From Plenodomus lindquistii (lineage: Eukaryota; Ascomycota; Dothideomycetes; Pleosporales; Leptosphaeriaceae), in NCBI GenBank assembly GCA_025504975.1, contig JANUWI010000010.1, forward strand, positions 496,001 through 560,000: a stretch of DNA of 64,000 bases, in the 5' to 3' direction. A program made the position numbers and the translations under genes. Shown in pieces: positions 1-11,943 of this stretch; within the stretch, counting starts at the first letter, position 1; each line of letters begins with the position of its first letter. Under the pieces are notes generated by a model. It saw only the letters and a program-made list of their open reading frames with translations. It did not search any database and was not told the origin of the DNA.

Positions 1-240
1 TGCAGAACGATGTCATTACGTGCTAGAAAAGCAATCCGGGTGCCCACCAGGTGACCAAGAAAAACCACCCAGGGTAGCTACAGTAGCATAAGCGTCTACC
101 AATCGATAGTTCACCGCTTTCGAAAATGTCGCTGGGAGGTTTCTGCGTCCCTTTGTCCTTTTACTCCCCGAATCTTGTCGTGTTTTCATTGTACGACTTC
201 CGGACGACATAGCGGGCGAAGCTTTCATCGACATTTCATC

Positions 241-1882
241 ATGTCGTTCATTGTGGACCAGGTCAAGCAGGCGGTCACGGACAAACAAACCAATGTCGTG
301 ATATTCTCTGCCACGGCCATTGCCCTGTATGGCTACGATCAGGGCATGATGAGTCTGATCAATACAAACCAGGACTACCTATCGACTATGGGCATTGGGG
401 AAGAGTCTCCCGTCGTTGGTGTCATTGTAGCCATATACTACCTTGGCTGTGCGGTCGGAGCCGTGCTCTTCTCGAAAATGGCAGATAATGTCGGCAGGAA
501 GAAGAGCATCTTCTTTAGCTTGGCGACGGCCAGCTTGGGCAACCTGATCATGTTCGTCGCGGGCATGAAGTTCCAGAGCATTGCGCTGTGGGTCATGCTT
601 GTTGGGAGAACCATCATGGGATTGGGCGTTGGTGGGATCGATGCGGTTATCCCGACGTACTCTTCTGAGCTGTCCTCTGATGGTTCGAGAGGAAAGGCGT
701 TGGCGCAGGAGTTCCAGTCTAATATCTTTGGGCTGGTCATGGCGTTTGGAATCAACCTTGGCATCACGATTGCGCTTGGGAAACAGAATCAGTGGGCTTG
801 GAGGGTTCCGATTATTGCCATGCAGGTGTATCCCGTTCTATTGATGGCGGTTGTGGAGCGCTTGCCTGAGAGCCCGAGGTGGTTCTTGTTCAACGATCGA
901 GAGGACGATGCAAAGGAGGCGCTTGAGGAGATCTATGGAGATGGGGGCGAAGAGAAGTTTGATGAGCTCAAGGAGCAGCATGAGAAAGAGCAGGGTGAAA
1001 GTGTGGGCTACCTCGATATGATGAGCCCTAGCCATCCGCAGTTCCATCCGACAATGGTGACTATCATGTGCCAGGTCAATCAGGCGCTGACAGGGTACGG
1101 AGCGGTCTCTGTATACGGACCTCAAATCTTCGAGGTCAGTCTTTCCCAATTCATACATTCACCTCAGAAATCTAACATCCCTCCAGCTCCTTGGTTTCGG
1201 CGTCCGCGATTCTGAGTACCTCACCCTAGGAAACTACACATCCTATTTCTTCCTCATGACACTAGCCTGGCTCCTCATTGACGCCCTCGGACGCCGCCAC
1301 CTCCTAATCCAAGGCTCCATCATCCTCGCCTCCTGCTTCGCTCTCCTCTGCGTAGCTGGCGGCCTAGTCGCCAACTCCAGCAACCTCGACATCCCCATCA
1401 TCATCCCCGGCATCATCGGCACAGTCATCCTCTTCACCGCAACCGGCGCTTTCGGAATCGGCTGGCTCTCCACCGTCTGGCTCATCCCCACCGAGATCTT
1501 CCCCACCAACGCACGCGCACAAGGAACAGCCATCTCCGTCATCATCTGGGGAATTGCCAATTTCGCAATCACCTTCTTGACACCTGTACTTTTCAACAAT
1601 CTAGATTTCTACATTTTTGCGGTTTTCGCAGGCACGAATGCGATTGCGGGGCTTTGGACGTGGTTGTATCTGCCGGAGACGGGTGGGCGCTCGTTTGATG
1701 AGAATCAGGAGTTCTTCAAGGAGGCGGGCGAGGCGGGGACGTGGAGAGTGAGTAAGATTGCGAAAGGAGAATATGCGAAGATGTTGTATCCTGATCCTAA
1801 GGATCCTGAAGGTGGGAATATTGATGCGGAGAGGGTGCCGTTGTTGAGGAGGCTAGAGGATCAGGTGCCGGGTGCGGGGTGA
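241..1882 (+). CDS. MFS sugar (hexose-type) transporter
   Basis: Two exons, 241-1134 and 1187-1882, separated by a 52-base GTCAGT...CCAG intron, give 529 residues, the usual size for fungal sugar/H+ symporters. Family signatures are visible: GRK in the loop after helix 2 (DNVGRKK), the PESPRW motif at the end of the first six-helix half, a central cytoplasmic loop rich in E/K, and the PETGGRSFDE motif after helix 12. It should sit in the plasma membrane and import a hexose or related sugar; the substrate cannot be read from sequence. The ATG at 241 is chosen because it gives the short hydrophilic N-terminus typical of the family; the reading frame is open further upstream but without another ATG before the frame's TTG at 175. 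Third positions are G-rich late in exon 1, turn abruptly C-rich at the start of exon 2, and become G-rich again after about 1610. Confidence 0.93.
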
Positions 1883-2354
1883 GTGTTCACGAGGGACCTG
1901 GAGTTGTTACAAGATCGCTATAGATTGCATCACGTTGAATGACGTATAATAATTGAGCATGGGTGGGTTCCAAGTCGGGCTTCGGATCAAGAGCATACAT
2001 ATAGCAAGCACGTCGAATTTGGACGTCTAAAAACTCGCTTCATGATCACACACCTTCTTTGGGTAATGTTTGCTCCCCTGCCCCACACATCAATCTACAA
2101 CAACTCTCATTCCCTGTCCTTTTTAATCTCCGGCACATGGGATAAATGCCAACCTCCACGATCAACCCAACTTTTATATCAACGAATCCCACGATACGCA
2201 ATGTTGCGTCACCCAATCTCGTACATGATCGCGGGCCTAGCCCTCATCTCTCTATCCAATGTATAAGTGCTCAAAACGCGCTCTTTCTCTCAACTAACCC
2301 AAAGCTATCTATGCCTCCTAACCAAAATCTAACTACACCTCCAACCCCCCCAAC
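1883..2354. other. intergenic, transporter to propeller gene
   Basis: About 470 bases between two genes in the same direction. The right half is pyrimidine-rich on the + strand and contains a TATAAG at about 2260, roughly 95 bases before the next ATG, which could be a core promoter. No open frame of interest. Confidence 0.4.
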
Positions 2355-4462
2355 ATGAAGCCCTCAAAATACATCCCCCTCCTCCTCTCCCTTCCCCCCA
2401 CCCACAGTGCCCCCACCGACTCCCCCCACGACGCCGACATCCCCCAATCCTCCTACCTCGGCGGCACACACAACATCTCGCCCTCCGACCTCCCGCACTT
2501 CACGCACCTCTGGAACCACACCTTCGCGTCTACCGAAAAACACTGGGCGCGTCCCCTAGTGTACACCCTGCGCTCTACCAACCGCCAAATCGTCTTCACA
2601 GCCAGTACTGAAAACCGGATCCGCACGTTTGACGCCGCGACAGGCGAGCTGATACATGAGAGGCAGGTGCAGCCGGCGTGGCCGACTGGACGCGCGTTTT
2701 GCGAGCAGGTGGGGGAGACGATTGGGGTTGTGGGGACGGGGGTTGTAAGGGTGGAGGACGGGAGTGTGTTTTTTTTTGTCAAGAGTTATATTGAGTATAT
2801 TTCTCCCCCCCCCCCCCCCCTGTTCATTATTTATACCTGTCTAGCACCCACCCCATCGGCCCTTTGTTCCTATATATATATATGTGTGTGTGTATGGGCA
2901 TTGCGGTTACAAAAAGAAGAAAAAAGAGCAACGAAACACCCAAGTCGCGATATGAAAACAGAGAGTGCTGACGAAATAAAATGAAAGAAATTACAGAGTC
3001 CCAGGCGGTGCAGCCCCGCCCTTAAACGCAGTCACATATCTCTACGGCGTGGATCTAGAGACTCTACAGGATCTCCCCGATTTCCCGCTGTTCGTGGACG
3101 GTATACCTGCTGACAACGACGCAAGGCGGGTTTTCCTCGGTGGACTAATGTTGCAGCGTCCCGCGCTGCTGCTGCTGGGTGATGTGCTGTATGCAGGGTT
3201 TGGAGGGCTATGCGATGGGTTCAATGTATGTTTCTTTCCTTCCCAGTCCATCTTCCTCTTCTAAAGCTTTCCCCTCCCTCTCCCTCTCTCTGGGCTGGAG
3301 CACAATGCAGACGGATACAGCTACTCGAAGGAGACGATCAAACGAGGGGGAGAGTCGAGTGAGGGTATAAGCTAACCAGAAGAAATAAAAAAAAAAGTAC
3401 ACAGGCACAATCCTAACTACCAACCTCCGCACCCTAACCACCCACACCTGGACCACCATCTCCGGCCCCTCCTCCCCCCACACACAAGACTGGACCGCCT
3501 GGCACGGCGGCGGCGCCGCAGGAATCTGGCAAGCAGGCATGGGTCTCTCTTCTGACGGTGACTCCGTCTTTTTCACCGTCGATAACGGATACTTCGCCGA
3601 CACAAACACGAATCTCAGCAGCGGCGCTCCGCAGTCCGGGAAATCCCATACAGGAATTTTGTCCGAGACCGTGACGAAGATCAAGTTGAATGAGAAGGAG
3701 GAGGAGGAGGAGGAGGCGGATGAAGATGGGCAAGGTGGCAAGGGTAATAATGATGGTATCGAGTTAGAAGATTTCTTCCGCCCCGCCGACTTCCAGCTCG
3801 ACAGCGGGCAGGACATCGGAAGCGGCTCCTTCGCGCTGCTCCCCTCGTTCCCCTTTTCCACAGAAAAACTCAGCACCATGGGAATAGCAACCAGCACGAA
3901 TCCCAAAATGTACATTCTCAATGTGCAGAATCTCGGCGGGTACCGTATGGGAAGTAATGGAACGGATCATGTGCTGCAAACGATTCCGCTCGAGGGCGAG
4001 GTCTTTGGCGGAATAGGAACGTATCCCCTCGAGGGCGGATATATTTACGTGAACCCGGGAAATGCGCCGTTGAGCGCATTTAAATTCACACATCCTGCTG
4101 CTGCTGCTCCTTCTCCTCCTCTTCCAACCACTGCGGCGGCGGATTCAGAGGACAAGGAGGAAGAAGAGAAGGAGTTATTCACCCTAGCAGGCATATCCCC
4201 GCTTCCCAACCCGCACTACCAATTCGTCGGGGTACCCACTGTAACGAGTTATGAGGATCAAGAGGGGACTGGGATAGTGTGGGTTACAGATGTGGAGAGG
4301 GGTTTGTTGGCGTATAGGGCTGTTCCTGAGAATGGGTCGTTGGTGGAACTGCCGTTGCCGAGGGTGGAGGGCGCGGTCAAGTATTCGAGGCCTGTTTTTG
4401 GGGATGGGAGGGTGTATATGTTTGATGGGCGGGGGAGATTGATTGCTATGGGGGTAAAGTAA
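2355..4462 (+). CDS. secreted PQQ/quinoprotein-like beta-propeller protein
   Basis: Three exons, 2355-2794, 2997-3225 and 3398-4462, give 577 residues. Introns are GTATAT...TTACAG (202 bases) and GTATGT...AAAAAG (172 bases), both longer than usual here. The N-terminus (MKPSKYIPLLLSLPP) looks like a signal peptide. The body has repeated short beta-blade-like segments (VFTASTENRIRTFDAATG; LQRPALLLLGDVLYAGFGG; NPKMYILNVQNLGG; PVFGDGRVYMFDGRG) as in the quinoprotein alcohol dehydrogenase-like superfamily, and resembles conserved fungal secreted proteins of unknown role. The exon 2/3 join restores FN-YTG, which I recall as conserved, supporting the splice sites. No catalytic set could be identified. 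Two acidic low-complexity inserts (about residues 310-330 and 465-480) interrupt the fold. Function unknown. Confidence 0.8.
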
Positions 4463-4717
4463 AGGGCTGGAGTGTGTTGGTTAGAGACGTGTGATGCGTG
4501 TGTACAGCACAAGGAGAGTTCAGGATTACTGGCAGTCATCACATGGCAATTCCTAAGACAAGGTTCTTCGTATATGTCAGGATGTCGATTCAGCTTCTAC
4601 TCAAGAGCACATGGGGAAGACCTCCATATCTACATGTTACCCAACCTTCTTCTTAGACACCGACGTTATCCTTCAACTCCTTCGGGTCATCAATTTGCCC
4701 CATTCTCAGTTCTTCTT

Positions 4718-6439
4718 CTAACCACAGAAGGCAGTGCCATCTCCACCATTGATGCACTGACCCGGGCAATGAGCAGAGAGTTGCCAATGGCAACTTGGGT
4801 CGCAAACCCAAACTTCATCCCCCTCCTTGTTGCACCTGTACTGTCCAGGTTCATTACAACCACCAATCACATGATTACAAGCGTTCGTCGCGGTGTCATC
4901 GGCCTCGCGTTGATCAAGTCCCGAAACGAGCTTGTCTGCATCACAGAAAGCATTGTTGTTGGGTCCGTTGTGACATTCACCGGGGGAGCAATCGGCAGAG
5001 ACGACCCATCCGCTCTTAGGGCTGCAGACAAGAATTTTCTTACCATAGTAGTCGCACTGGAAGAATCCCGGTGTGTCGCAGGGCTGCTTCTCTATGGCCG
5101 CAGCGCGGGTGTCGAGTCCACGTGTAGGCTCCTTTGCACCGCAGTAAGGAAGTCCGTTGCTGGGTTCAAAACACTTTCCGGGGCGACAGTCGGCGGAAAG
5201 GACCCATTGATGCAGGCTGTTGCAGACCGCGATGGCGTCGAACTGCTGGTCGCACAAGTACTGTCCAACCACCTCGCAACGACCCGATGGTGCCATGCCC
5301 TTGACAGGCGGCTGCTCTGGAACGGCTGTTCGCGCGGCGAGATCAGATCCAGAGGAACCTTTGCTGCCAACACAGTAGGCTATTCCGTGCTCAAACTGGA
5401 GGCAGCTACCTAGTCGACAGTCTGCAGAGGTTTCCCACTGTAGCGCCAGGCTGCAAACGACCAACCTAGTCTTGTCACCGCTGCAGCCGTAATGTCCTGG
5501 CACGTTACAGGTCTGATCAGCGACTTGTGGGACAGGAGCTCTAGCTATGTTTCCTTCAGATTCGGCAGGAAACGACTCAGACTTCAACGGTTCACGCCCG
5601 CCCACGCACCACGCAGTTCCTTCGTCGCGTTGATGAACGCAATGGCCAGGGTAGCAGTCGGCAGAGAGTTTCCAATGTTTCAGAGGGCTGCAGACAAAGA
5701 TTTGTGTGAAAGTGGTGTCACAAATGAAATAACCAGCAATGGGACAACCCTGGTTTAAGGCAGGCTGCTCGGAAGACTCTGCGCGAGCCACCGGCGGCTG
5801 GGGCGCGATCTTGTACTCGAGAGTCTGCGGGGAGGATGCAGCCGATGTGGAGAGTTCGAAGGTCTCGCGCTTATTTGCGGCCTTTGAGGCGTTAGTATAA
5901 TTGTATCTCAGTCGAGGTATTGAGTATCCGTACCTTGCCCTTCTTGCAGCAAATGCAGTCATCCTGGCAGAGAGCCCCAGGTCCATCAAGGTTGCAGTAG
6001 TGGTCGGTGGAACAGAAGCCATACTGGCAGATGAGTATGCTGGCGCGGTCCTTGCTGCACTTGTAGTACGGGTCGTCCTGTGAATTGGCGGTAGCGGCGC
6101 GGGCCTTGACGTCGACGGTAGACTCGCCGCATGTAACACCAGTCTCGAACTCGTAGCAGTCTCCGCGGGGGCACGTGAAGATTGGATTGACGACGTTGAG
6201 GTCACCGACTTTGACATACTCCTCGACGACGTCGGGTTGGGCGATGGAGCAGTGGTATCTGTGTTGTGGTTAGCTGGGGGCATCGTTAGAAGTGGTGAGA
6301 GAGTAGCTCACGAGACACGGCGTGTGGGGTCATTGAGAAAGGGTGGCTCGTCGCCAGTGCTGGTAGTGTCCTTGACAATGGAAGGGGTGCTGAGCGCAGC
6401 AGCAGCCAGCCCACCAAGGGCAAGCACAAGAAGTCTCAT
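4718..6439 (-). CDS. secreted Cys-rich protein with five tandem six-Cys modules
   Basis: Three exons on the minus strand, 6439-6312, 6258-5934 and 5881-4718, with 53- and 52-base introns, give 538 residues. Residues 1-17 (MRLLVLALGGLAAAALS) are a clear signal peptide. Residues about 43-150 form a Cys-rich region ending in CICCKKGK. The third exon encodes five tandem modules of about 50 residues, each with the pattern C-x3-G-x2-C-...-VC-...-W-x2-SA-(D/H)C-...-G-x-C-...-C. The spacing recalls small chitin-binding modules of fungi (CBM19-like), but I cannot assign the family. Likely located outside the cell or in the wall. A lectin, wall-bound protein or effector-like role is inference only. It converges with the propeller gene, 255 bases apart. 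Confidence 0.85.
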
Positions 6440-7395
6440 AGCAGCTAGTGATAGCTACACTGGTCCTTGTGGTGGAGGGATTGGCGTATGAGAGAGGTGC
6501 TGAAAGATACACGAATGGGTAATGAATGTCGTAAAGTGTGGGGTGTGGGGTGTGGAGGAGAAGACAAGACTCGTGAGCGAGGTCGTGGTTTTATAGATGG
6601 GCAGGCTGCTTGATCGGAGGCAGGAGCGTTTGCGTGACCCCGCATTGCGGTGAGAGGGCTGAGGCGGTGACCTTGAGCGAGTGTGGTAAAAGTGCTCATT
6701 TTGCAGACTTTGGTGGGACGAGCGTTTGGATGGCGGCGCAGGTGAGAGGGCGATGTTGTGCATGGGGTGGAGTGAGGTTAATGGGTGGTGGGAAGACACA
6801 ACGCAGGCAGTACCTTCACTGGCTGCTGGATTGGCAATGCAACGGTCTTCGGACTCTCAATCGTTCAGGTTGGCTGCGTCATAAATAACATTGTTCCAGA
6901 TTGTTATGCGGCCACAATAGTATGTTAGGGTCAGTGGTGACTTCTTACCAACGGCCAGTCCAACATCCTCCCACACATCCACCCTCATTATCCGTCCAGC
7001 TCTCGAGAAACCCAGCTAACTCTCAACCGGGCCGCACTATACAGCCTCTTTATATTCGCCTCGTGATCACACTCAGCAACGTCCAAACACCGCCCAAGCA
7101 CTCTTTAGGCAACAACCTACATCACCAGGCCAAACGAAGACCCACCTCACGCAAACACAACACTCAGAGCATCGAGGAAAAGACTTTGAAAGTTAAAATA
7201 TGCTTTTTGATCTGCACAAACATGCCAGCTAATCAGGGACAAAAAGATAACCGCCTCATGATCTATCCACGCGTCGGTTTCCAAAAAACAACACAACCAA
7301 ACAAACCCCCACATCTATTTAAAAAAAACGCCTTTACCATGCAAAACAAGTCTAGAGAGTATCATCATGCCTCACAAGTCATAATCATAATGGAT
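6440..7395. other. intergenic between Cys-rich gene promoter and eEF3 3' end
   Basis: The first few hundred bases are the promoter of the Cys-rich gene. The rest should hold the 3' UTR of the elongation factor 3 gene; on the minus strand it is T-rich near 7310-7340. Open frames here show no coding features. Confidence 0.4.
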
Positions 7396-10300
7396 TTACT
7401 CGGCCTCGTCGTCGGTGTTGGGAGGTTGAGGAGTACCCTGTAACATGTGTTAGTCATGCATATCCTTAGGATAGCTTGTCAGAAGAGCAAATACGACATA
7501 CCTTGGGACTGTTCAACCAATCAATGTACCTCAGTCTCCTACGGACCTCCCGTTCCTTGAGCTCCTTCTTGGTAATCTTCTTCTTCTTCTTCGACTTGAA
7601 CTTCATGTCGTCTCTCGTGCCCTCGGCATCGCTCATGACAGGTGTACCGGTAGTACTAGGCGCGGCAGAGCTGACGTTGCTGCTCACGTTGCTGGAGCCA
7701 GGACGCGAGTCCTCGAAACGGTCCATGTTGACTGCCAGGTGGCCCTTGTGTGTCACACGTCCATCGACAACGTGCCATTGCTCGGGGCACAGCGCACCGA
7801 CAAACTCTTCGTTGTGGGAGATCATGATGACACCACCCTTGTAGTCGCGGATAGCGACGGCGAGACCACCGAGGGAGTCACGGTCCAAGAAGTTGGTGGG
7901 TTCGTCGAGGACGAGGAGATGGGGGTTGTTCCACATGGCACCGGCAAGCACGACCTTGACCTTTTGCCCTCCGGAGAGACCAGAGATCTCGTTGTGGTTG
8001 GCGATTTCGGGGTCCATGCCCAAGTCTTCGAAGTGCTTGGAGATGACCTTGGGCTCGAGGACACGGTAACCGAGACCCTCGCGGGATGCCTCGTGATCGT
8101 CAAACTCCTGGATCAGCTTCTGGAAGCCCTTCTCGAGAAGAGTCTCACGCGAGATCTGGCTGTTGAACTTGGGCAGCATGTGGAGCCACTTGACCTCGTA
8201 CTGGTAGGTCTTCTTGTATTTAGCACGACCGATGAGGGCTTCGATCTTGCGGGGTCCCTTTCCGTCACCAAGGTCAATGGGTGTGTCCATCTGGATCTTG
8301 TCGGCCTCAGTGAGGACACGAGTCTGCTTCATGAGCACCTCACGATCGTCACCGTTTGCGTAACGCCACTGGAGGTACTGGTTGGGAGTCTTCTCCATGT
8401 GCATCTCAACGTGCTCAAGAGCGTGCTGCTTGATGTATCCAATACGCAAGTTGGGGTGCTTCTCGACGGTACCTTCCTGGGGAATGGTCTCGCCAGTAAG
8501 CATCTTGATGAGCGTAGACTTACCAGCACCGTTGGCACCGATAATAGCGACACGAGATGACAGCGACAAATTGCAGGATGCGTCGACGAGCGACGGTTTC
8601 GAGGCACCAGGGTAAGTGTATGTGCAGTTGGTCATGCGGAGGATGGAACGAGTGTTCGACTTGACACCAGTGAGGATACCTGGAGGAGGGAACTTGAACT
8701 GGACCTGGGATGCGGACAGAGTGTAGTAGCTCTTGGCCTCTGGCTTGACCTTGACGAAATCGGCAAGGTTACCCTTGTAGCAGACCAACTTCTTCTGCTC
8801 GTAGTGGTAGATGTCTGTGCAGACATCGTCGAGGAAGCCGGAATCGTGGGAGACGATCAAGCTAGTGATCTCGGTGTGCTCCCTGAGGTACTTTCCGAGC
8901 CATGCAACGTTGGCAACGTCCAAGTGGTTGGTAGGCTCGTCGAGAAGCAAGACATCGGCGCGCATCAGCATAGCGCGGGCAAGCGCCAACTTCATCTTCC
9001 ATCCACCGGACAGCGAGCCAACCTTCTCAGATTGCCTGCCATCAGGGCCAGATGTGAAGCCGACCTCTTCCAAAACCTCAGTGATGCGCTCTCTGCTCTC
9101 GCCCTTGAATCTGGGGTCGCGAAGAATGTACTCCAAGATGGTCAGATTTGCGTCCTCGCCCTGGTTGTGCTCAACAAAGCAGGTCTTGACCTCATCCTGG
9201 GACGGGAAGCCCTCTAGCTTTCCATCTGCAATACTGCGCATCAGAGTGGATTTTCCAGCACCGTTGCGACCGCAAAGACCATAACGATGACCCTTGAGAA
9301 GTCGGAGGTTGGTGTGCGACAGTAGCAGCATACCACCGTATCCGAGAGAGAAGACAGCGTTGACAATCTCGACTTCGCCGTCGTCCTCCTTTACAGGCTG
9401 GCCGAACTTGCGGTGGTCCTCGTCAACGTAGTATTGGTGAACGGCCTCTGCAACCTTCTCGGCATCTCCAGTGTTTACGAGCGACTCGAGGTAAGGAGTG
9501 ATGAGCATCCTGATGCGGGTGAGCTCGCGCTGGTTAAGGTCCTCGGCGATCATTTCAGAGATGTATGCCTTGGTCGTAGCCAACACCTCAGCGTCTCCGG
9601 GGTAGTTGAGAAGTGTCGCCTTGCTGTTGATCTCTTTCTCAATGGTCTTGACCACATCAGAAGGCTGGTTGCGGGCAATAGCGCCAGTGTCGGCGCTACC
9701 GTCCTTGACCTCCATGGCCTTGTCAATGACGTCCAACGCACGCTGTCCGATCTCGCGGACCTCTGGGAGAGAAGCGCGGTCGACGACGGCCTTGACACCA
9801 GGCCTGAGCTTAGGCAAGAAAGCGCGGGCCTCGATGGGGTCGTGGACCAACTTGGTCAAGTTCTCAACGACTACAACAGTCTGGCGGGTGACTTCTTGCG
9901 AAGTGGAGGGGGTGTTCAGAGAGCGCTCAAGCAGAGGCGTGACCATGGCAAGGACGGGGGATGTGACGATTGCGACGAAGGTGGTCTGGGAGAGGGCGTG
10001 GATGGCCTTTTGCAGACTCTGTGTGGAAGGGTCCTCGATGGCCTTGACAAGCAGGGGTATCCGAGGCGCGATGTCGTCGTTCTGGAGGAGGGTGGTGAGG
10101 CTGTTCATGGTTTTGTTGGCCTGTTTGGCGACCTGCAGAAGATGTTAGTCCTGTTCATGTGGTGGTGGTATTCAAAAGGTGGGTGCATACCTCAGACTTG
10201 AGATCGTGCATGCCGGCCTCGACGACGGGAATAAGCCCCTCGAGCCTCTTGCCCATGGCCTCGCGCAGAATGTCCTTTTCCTTCTCGACCTCGAAGCTCT

Positions 10301-10859
10301 CCATGCCCATCTTGGCCTTGTCTGCCATGCGGCCGAGGAGCTCGTATGCGCCAACAGCGCCCTGCCACTTGCCCGACTTTTTGCTCAAGTACTTGGCGAG
10401 GACGGGCAGCAGGCCAGAGACCTTGGCCTCGGCAGTCAGGTTCTCAAAGAGCGAGTCGAGCGCATACTTGGCCGACTCCTTGACGGAGCCCGTCTTGTCG
10501 GCGAGCGCATCGAGGACGAGGGGCACCAGCGTGTCCTCCTGGGCCAGGAAGATGACCTCTGTGACTTTTTGCGAGCGCGGCAGACGCTCGAAGAAGGCGC
10601 CCAGGGCGTTCATGGCGCCCTCTCTCCGCACGGCGTCCTTTTTGTTGGTGGCCGACTTCTTGATCTCGTCGAGGATGCCATAGCCGCCGAGGCCGCGGAA
10701 GCCCGTCGAGTTCTGCAGCAGCGTGGTGAGGGCGTAGGCGGCGTCAACCGAGGCGTGCGACGTCTTGGCCGTGACGATGCTGTTGACAAAGGCGGCGACG
10801 TCCTCTGCAGAGGGCGGAGCGGCGGCGCCAGCCTTGTCGACGACTATCGCGGGAGCCAT
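7396..10859 (-). CDS. tef3: translation elongation factor 3 (eEF3), ABC-F ATPase
   Basis: Three exons, 10859-10191, 10132-7502 and 7437-7396, give 1,113 residues; yeast eEF3 has 1,044. eEF3 is a fungus-specific ribosome-bound ATPase that helps release the E-site tRNA. In order: HEAT-like helical repeats (1 to about 330), helical bundle, ABC domain 1 with Walker A GRNGAGKS (about 511-518), signature LSGGW and DEPTNHLD, ABC domain 2 with GANGAGKS, LSGGQ and DEPTNFLD, a chromodomain-like insert (IGRAKYKKTYQYEVKWL), and a Lys-rich tail. The last exon encodes only 13 residues plus stop, matching the conserved GTP...DDE tail of yeast eEF3. An in-frame ATG at 10883 would add eight residues; 10859 has the better context (CCCGATGGC). 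A TATA-like GTATAAAA lies on the opposite strand near 11060. Confidence 0.97.
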
Positions 10860-11943
10860 CGGGGGGGATTCAGAGTGTGGCATCAGAAAAGGCGGTGCGC
10901 GCTCGTTGTTTGACCCTGCGTTGGCGGGATTTCTTTTTGGCGGGGCTTTGGGGCTTTGGGGCTTTTTCTTATCGATTGTTTTTTGCGCGCGCGGTGAGGC
11001 CTGAACAAGACACAGTAATGCACCAGCGCACAACGGCTGCGTCTGTGAAGAATAGGGTATAAAACTTGGTCGACAGACGCTCCAACGGAAGAGTGGAGAG
11101 TCTGTACGGTACAAGAAAAAAAAGACAGGAAAAGCGTGTGGAGGAGAAGACACTGCAGCGTTGCGTTGAGGGCGGCCCGGCTTAGTAGTAGTTGGGCAAG
11201 GCCTTGAAATTATTCTTAATCAGGGCCCGAGCGCCGGGACTACGACCATCCACGTCCACGTTTTTCCTGGCTTGTCCGTCTTTGGCCTTGCCTTTACAAT
11301 CGGCAAAGCTACCCAGTGGCGACTCGTCTAGTCTGCGTGCACCCTCAACACTGTACATACATAAATCATGTCCACCAACGCACATACAAGCCCTGCGACA
11401 GCAGATAGCCAGTCGTCATCTTGATCCCGCTCTAAGAAGCCACAAATACTGCCTCTGCCAGACATGCCACAAGTGACTATCATCCTAAGCGACCTGTCAG
11501 TACCTTGATAAGCATACTCCACCGATAAGAACATTTCCTACATCTACTACTAGTCTAACAGTCACGTTAATTCCTGTAAAACTTTATTGTATTTCCTACC
11601 TTGTAGTATAGTGAGCCTGCACTGTGGATGTTGTATCTCTTGATCTTCGTGCAACCTTGCCATTCACGTATCGAACATCACAGCACAAAGGGTCAAACAT
11701 CATCCGTTTTCATGTCAATGCCCAAGTCTGGCTAACGCTACACATTGATGCTGTGAAAGAGAAAAGCATACTGCCCATGTACTCAATGCGCTATCAACGC
11801 CCGCTCGTGTCGAAACAAAACCACTGACTAGTAAACCACCCTGAGTGAAAAGCAGCCCCACAAAGAAAGCCCCTCAAAGATGAGAACCTGAGCCCCCGCA
11901 AAGTTCCACGGGAAAATGAGGTTATCGCTCGCCATCTTCAAGA
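10860..11943. other. intergenic, eEF3 promoter and 3' end of RRM gene
   Basis: About 1.1 kb. The part next to 10860 is the eEF3 promoter and leader, with three tandem copies of an 8-base AAAGCCCC-type unit at about 10940-10965 and a long pyrimidine tract on the sense strand near 11115-11130. A short minus-strand frame ending at 11182 looks weakly coding (see findings). The stretch 11400-11900 is AT-richer and empty. Confidence 0.4.

Noticed and set aside
3208..3921. 237-codon minus-strand frame with hydrophobic runs
   Set aside because: Antisense of intron 2 and exon 3 of the propeller gene; the Leu/Ser runs are complements of the acidic GAG repeats.
7739..8560. 273-codon open frame on the + strand
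   Set aside because: It is the antisense shadow of the eEF3 ABC domains; the minus-strand protein has full family motifs.
9413..10201. 262-codon open frame on the + strand
   Set aside because: Antisense to eEF3 exons 1-2; crosses a supported intron and shows no protein features.
10884..11153. N-terminal extension of eEF3 up to 11153
   Set aside because: The frame is open, but the added sequence is low-complexity leader-like and unlike known eEF3 N-termini; the ATG at 10859 (or 10883) fits better.
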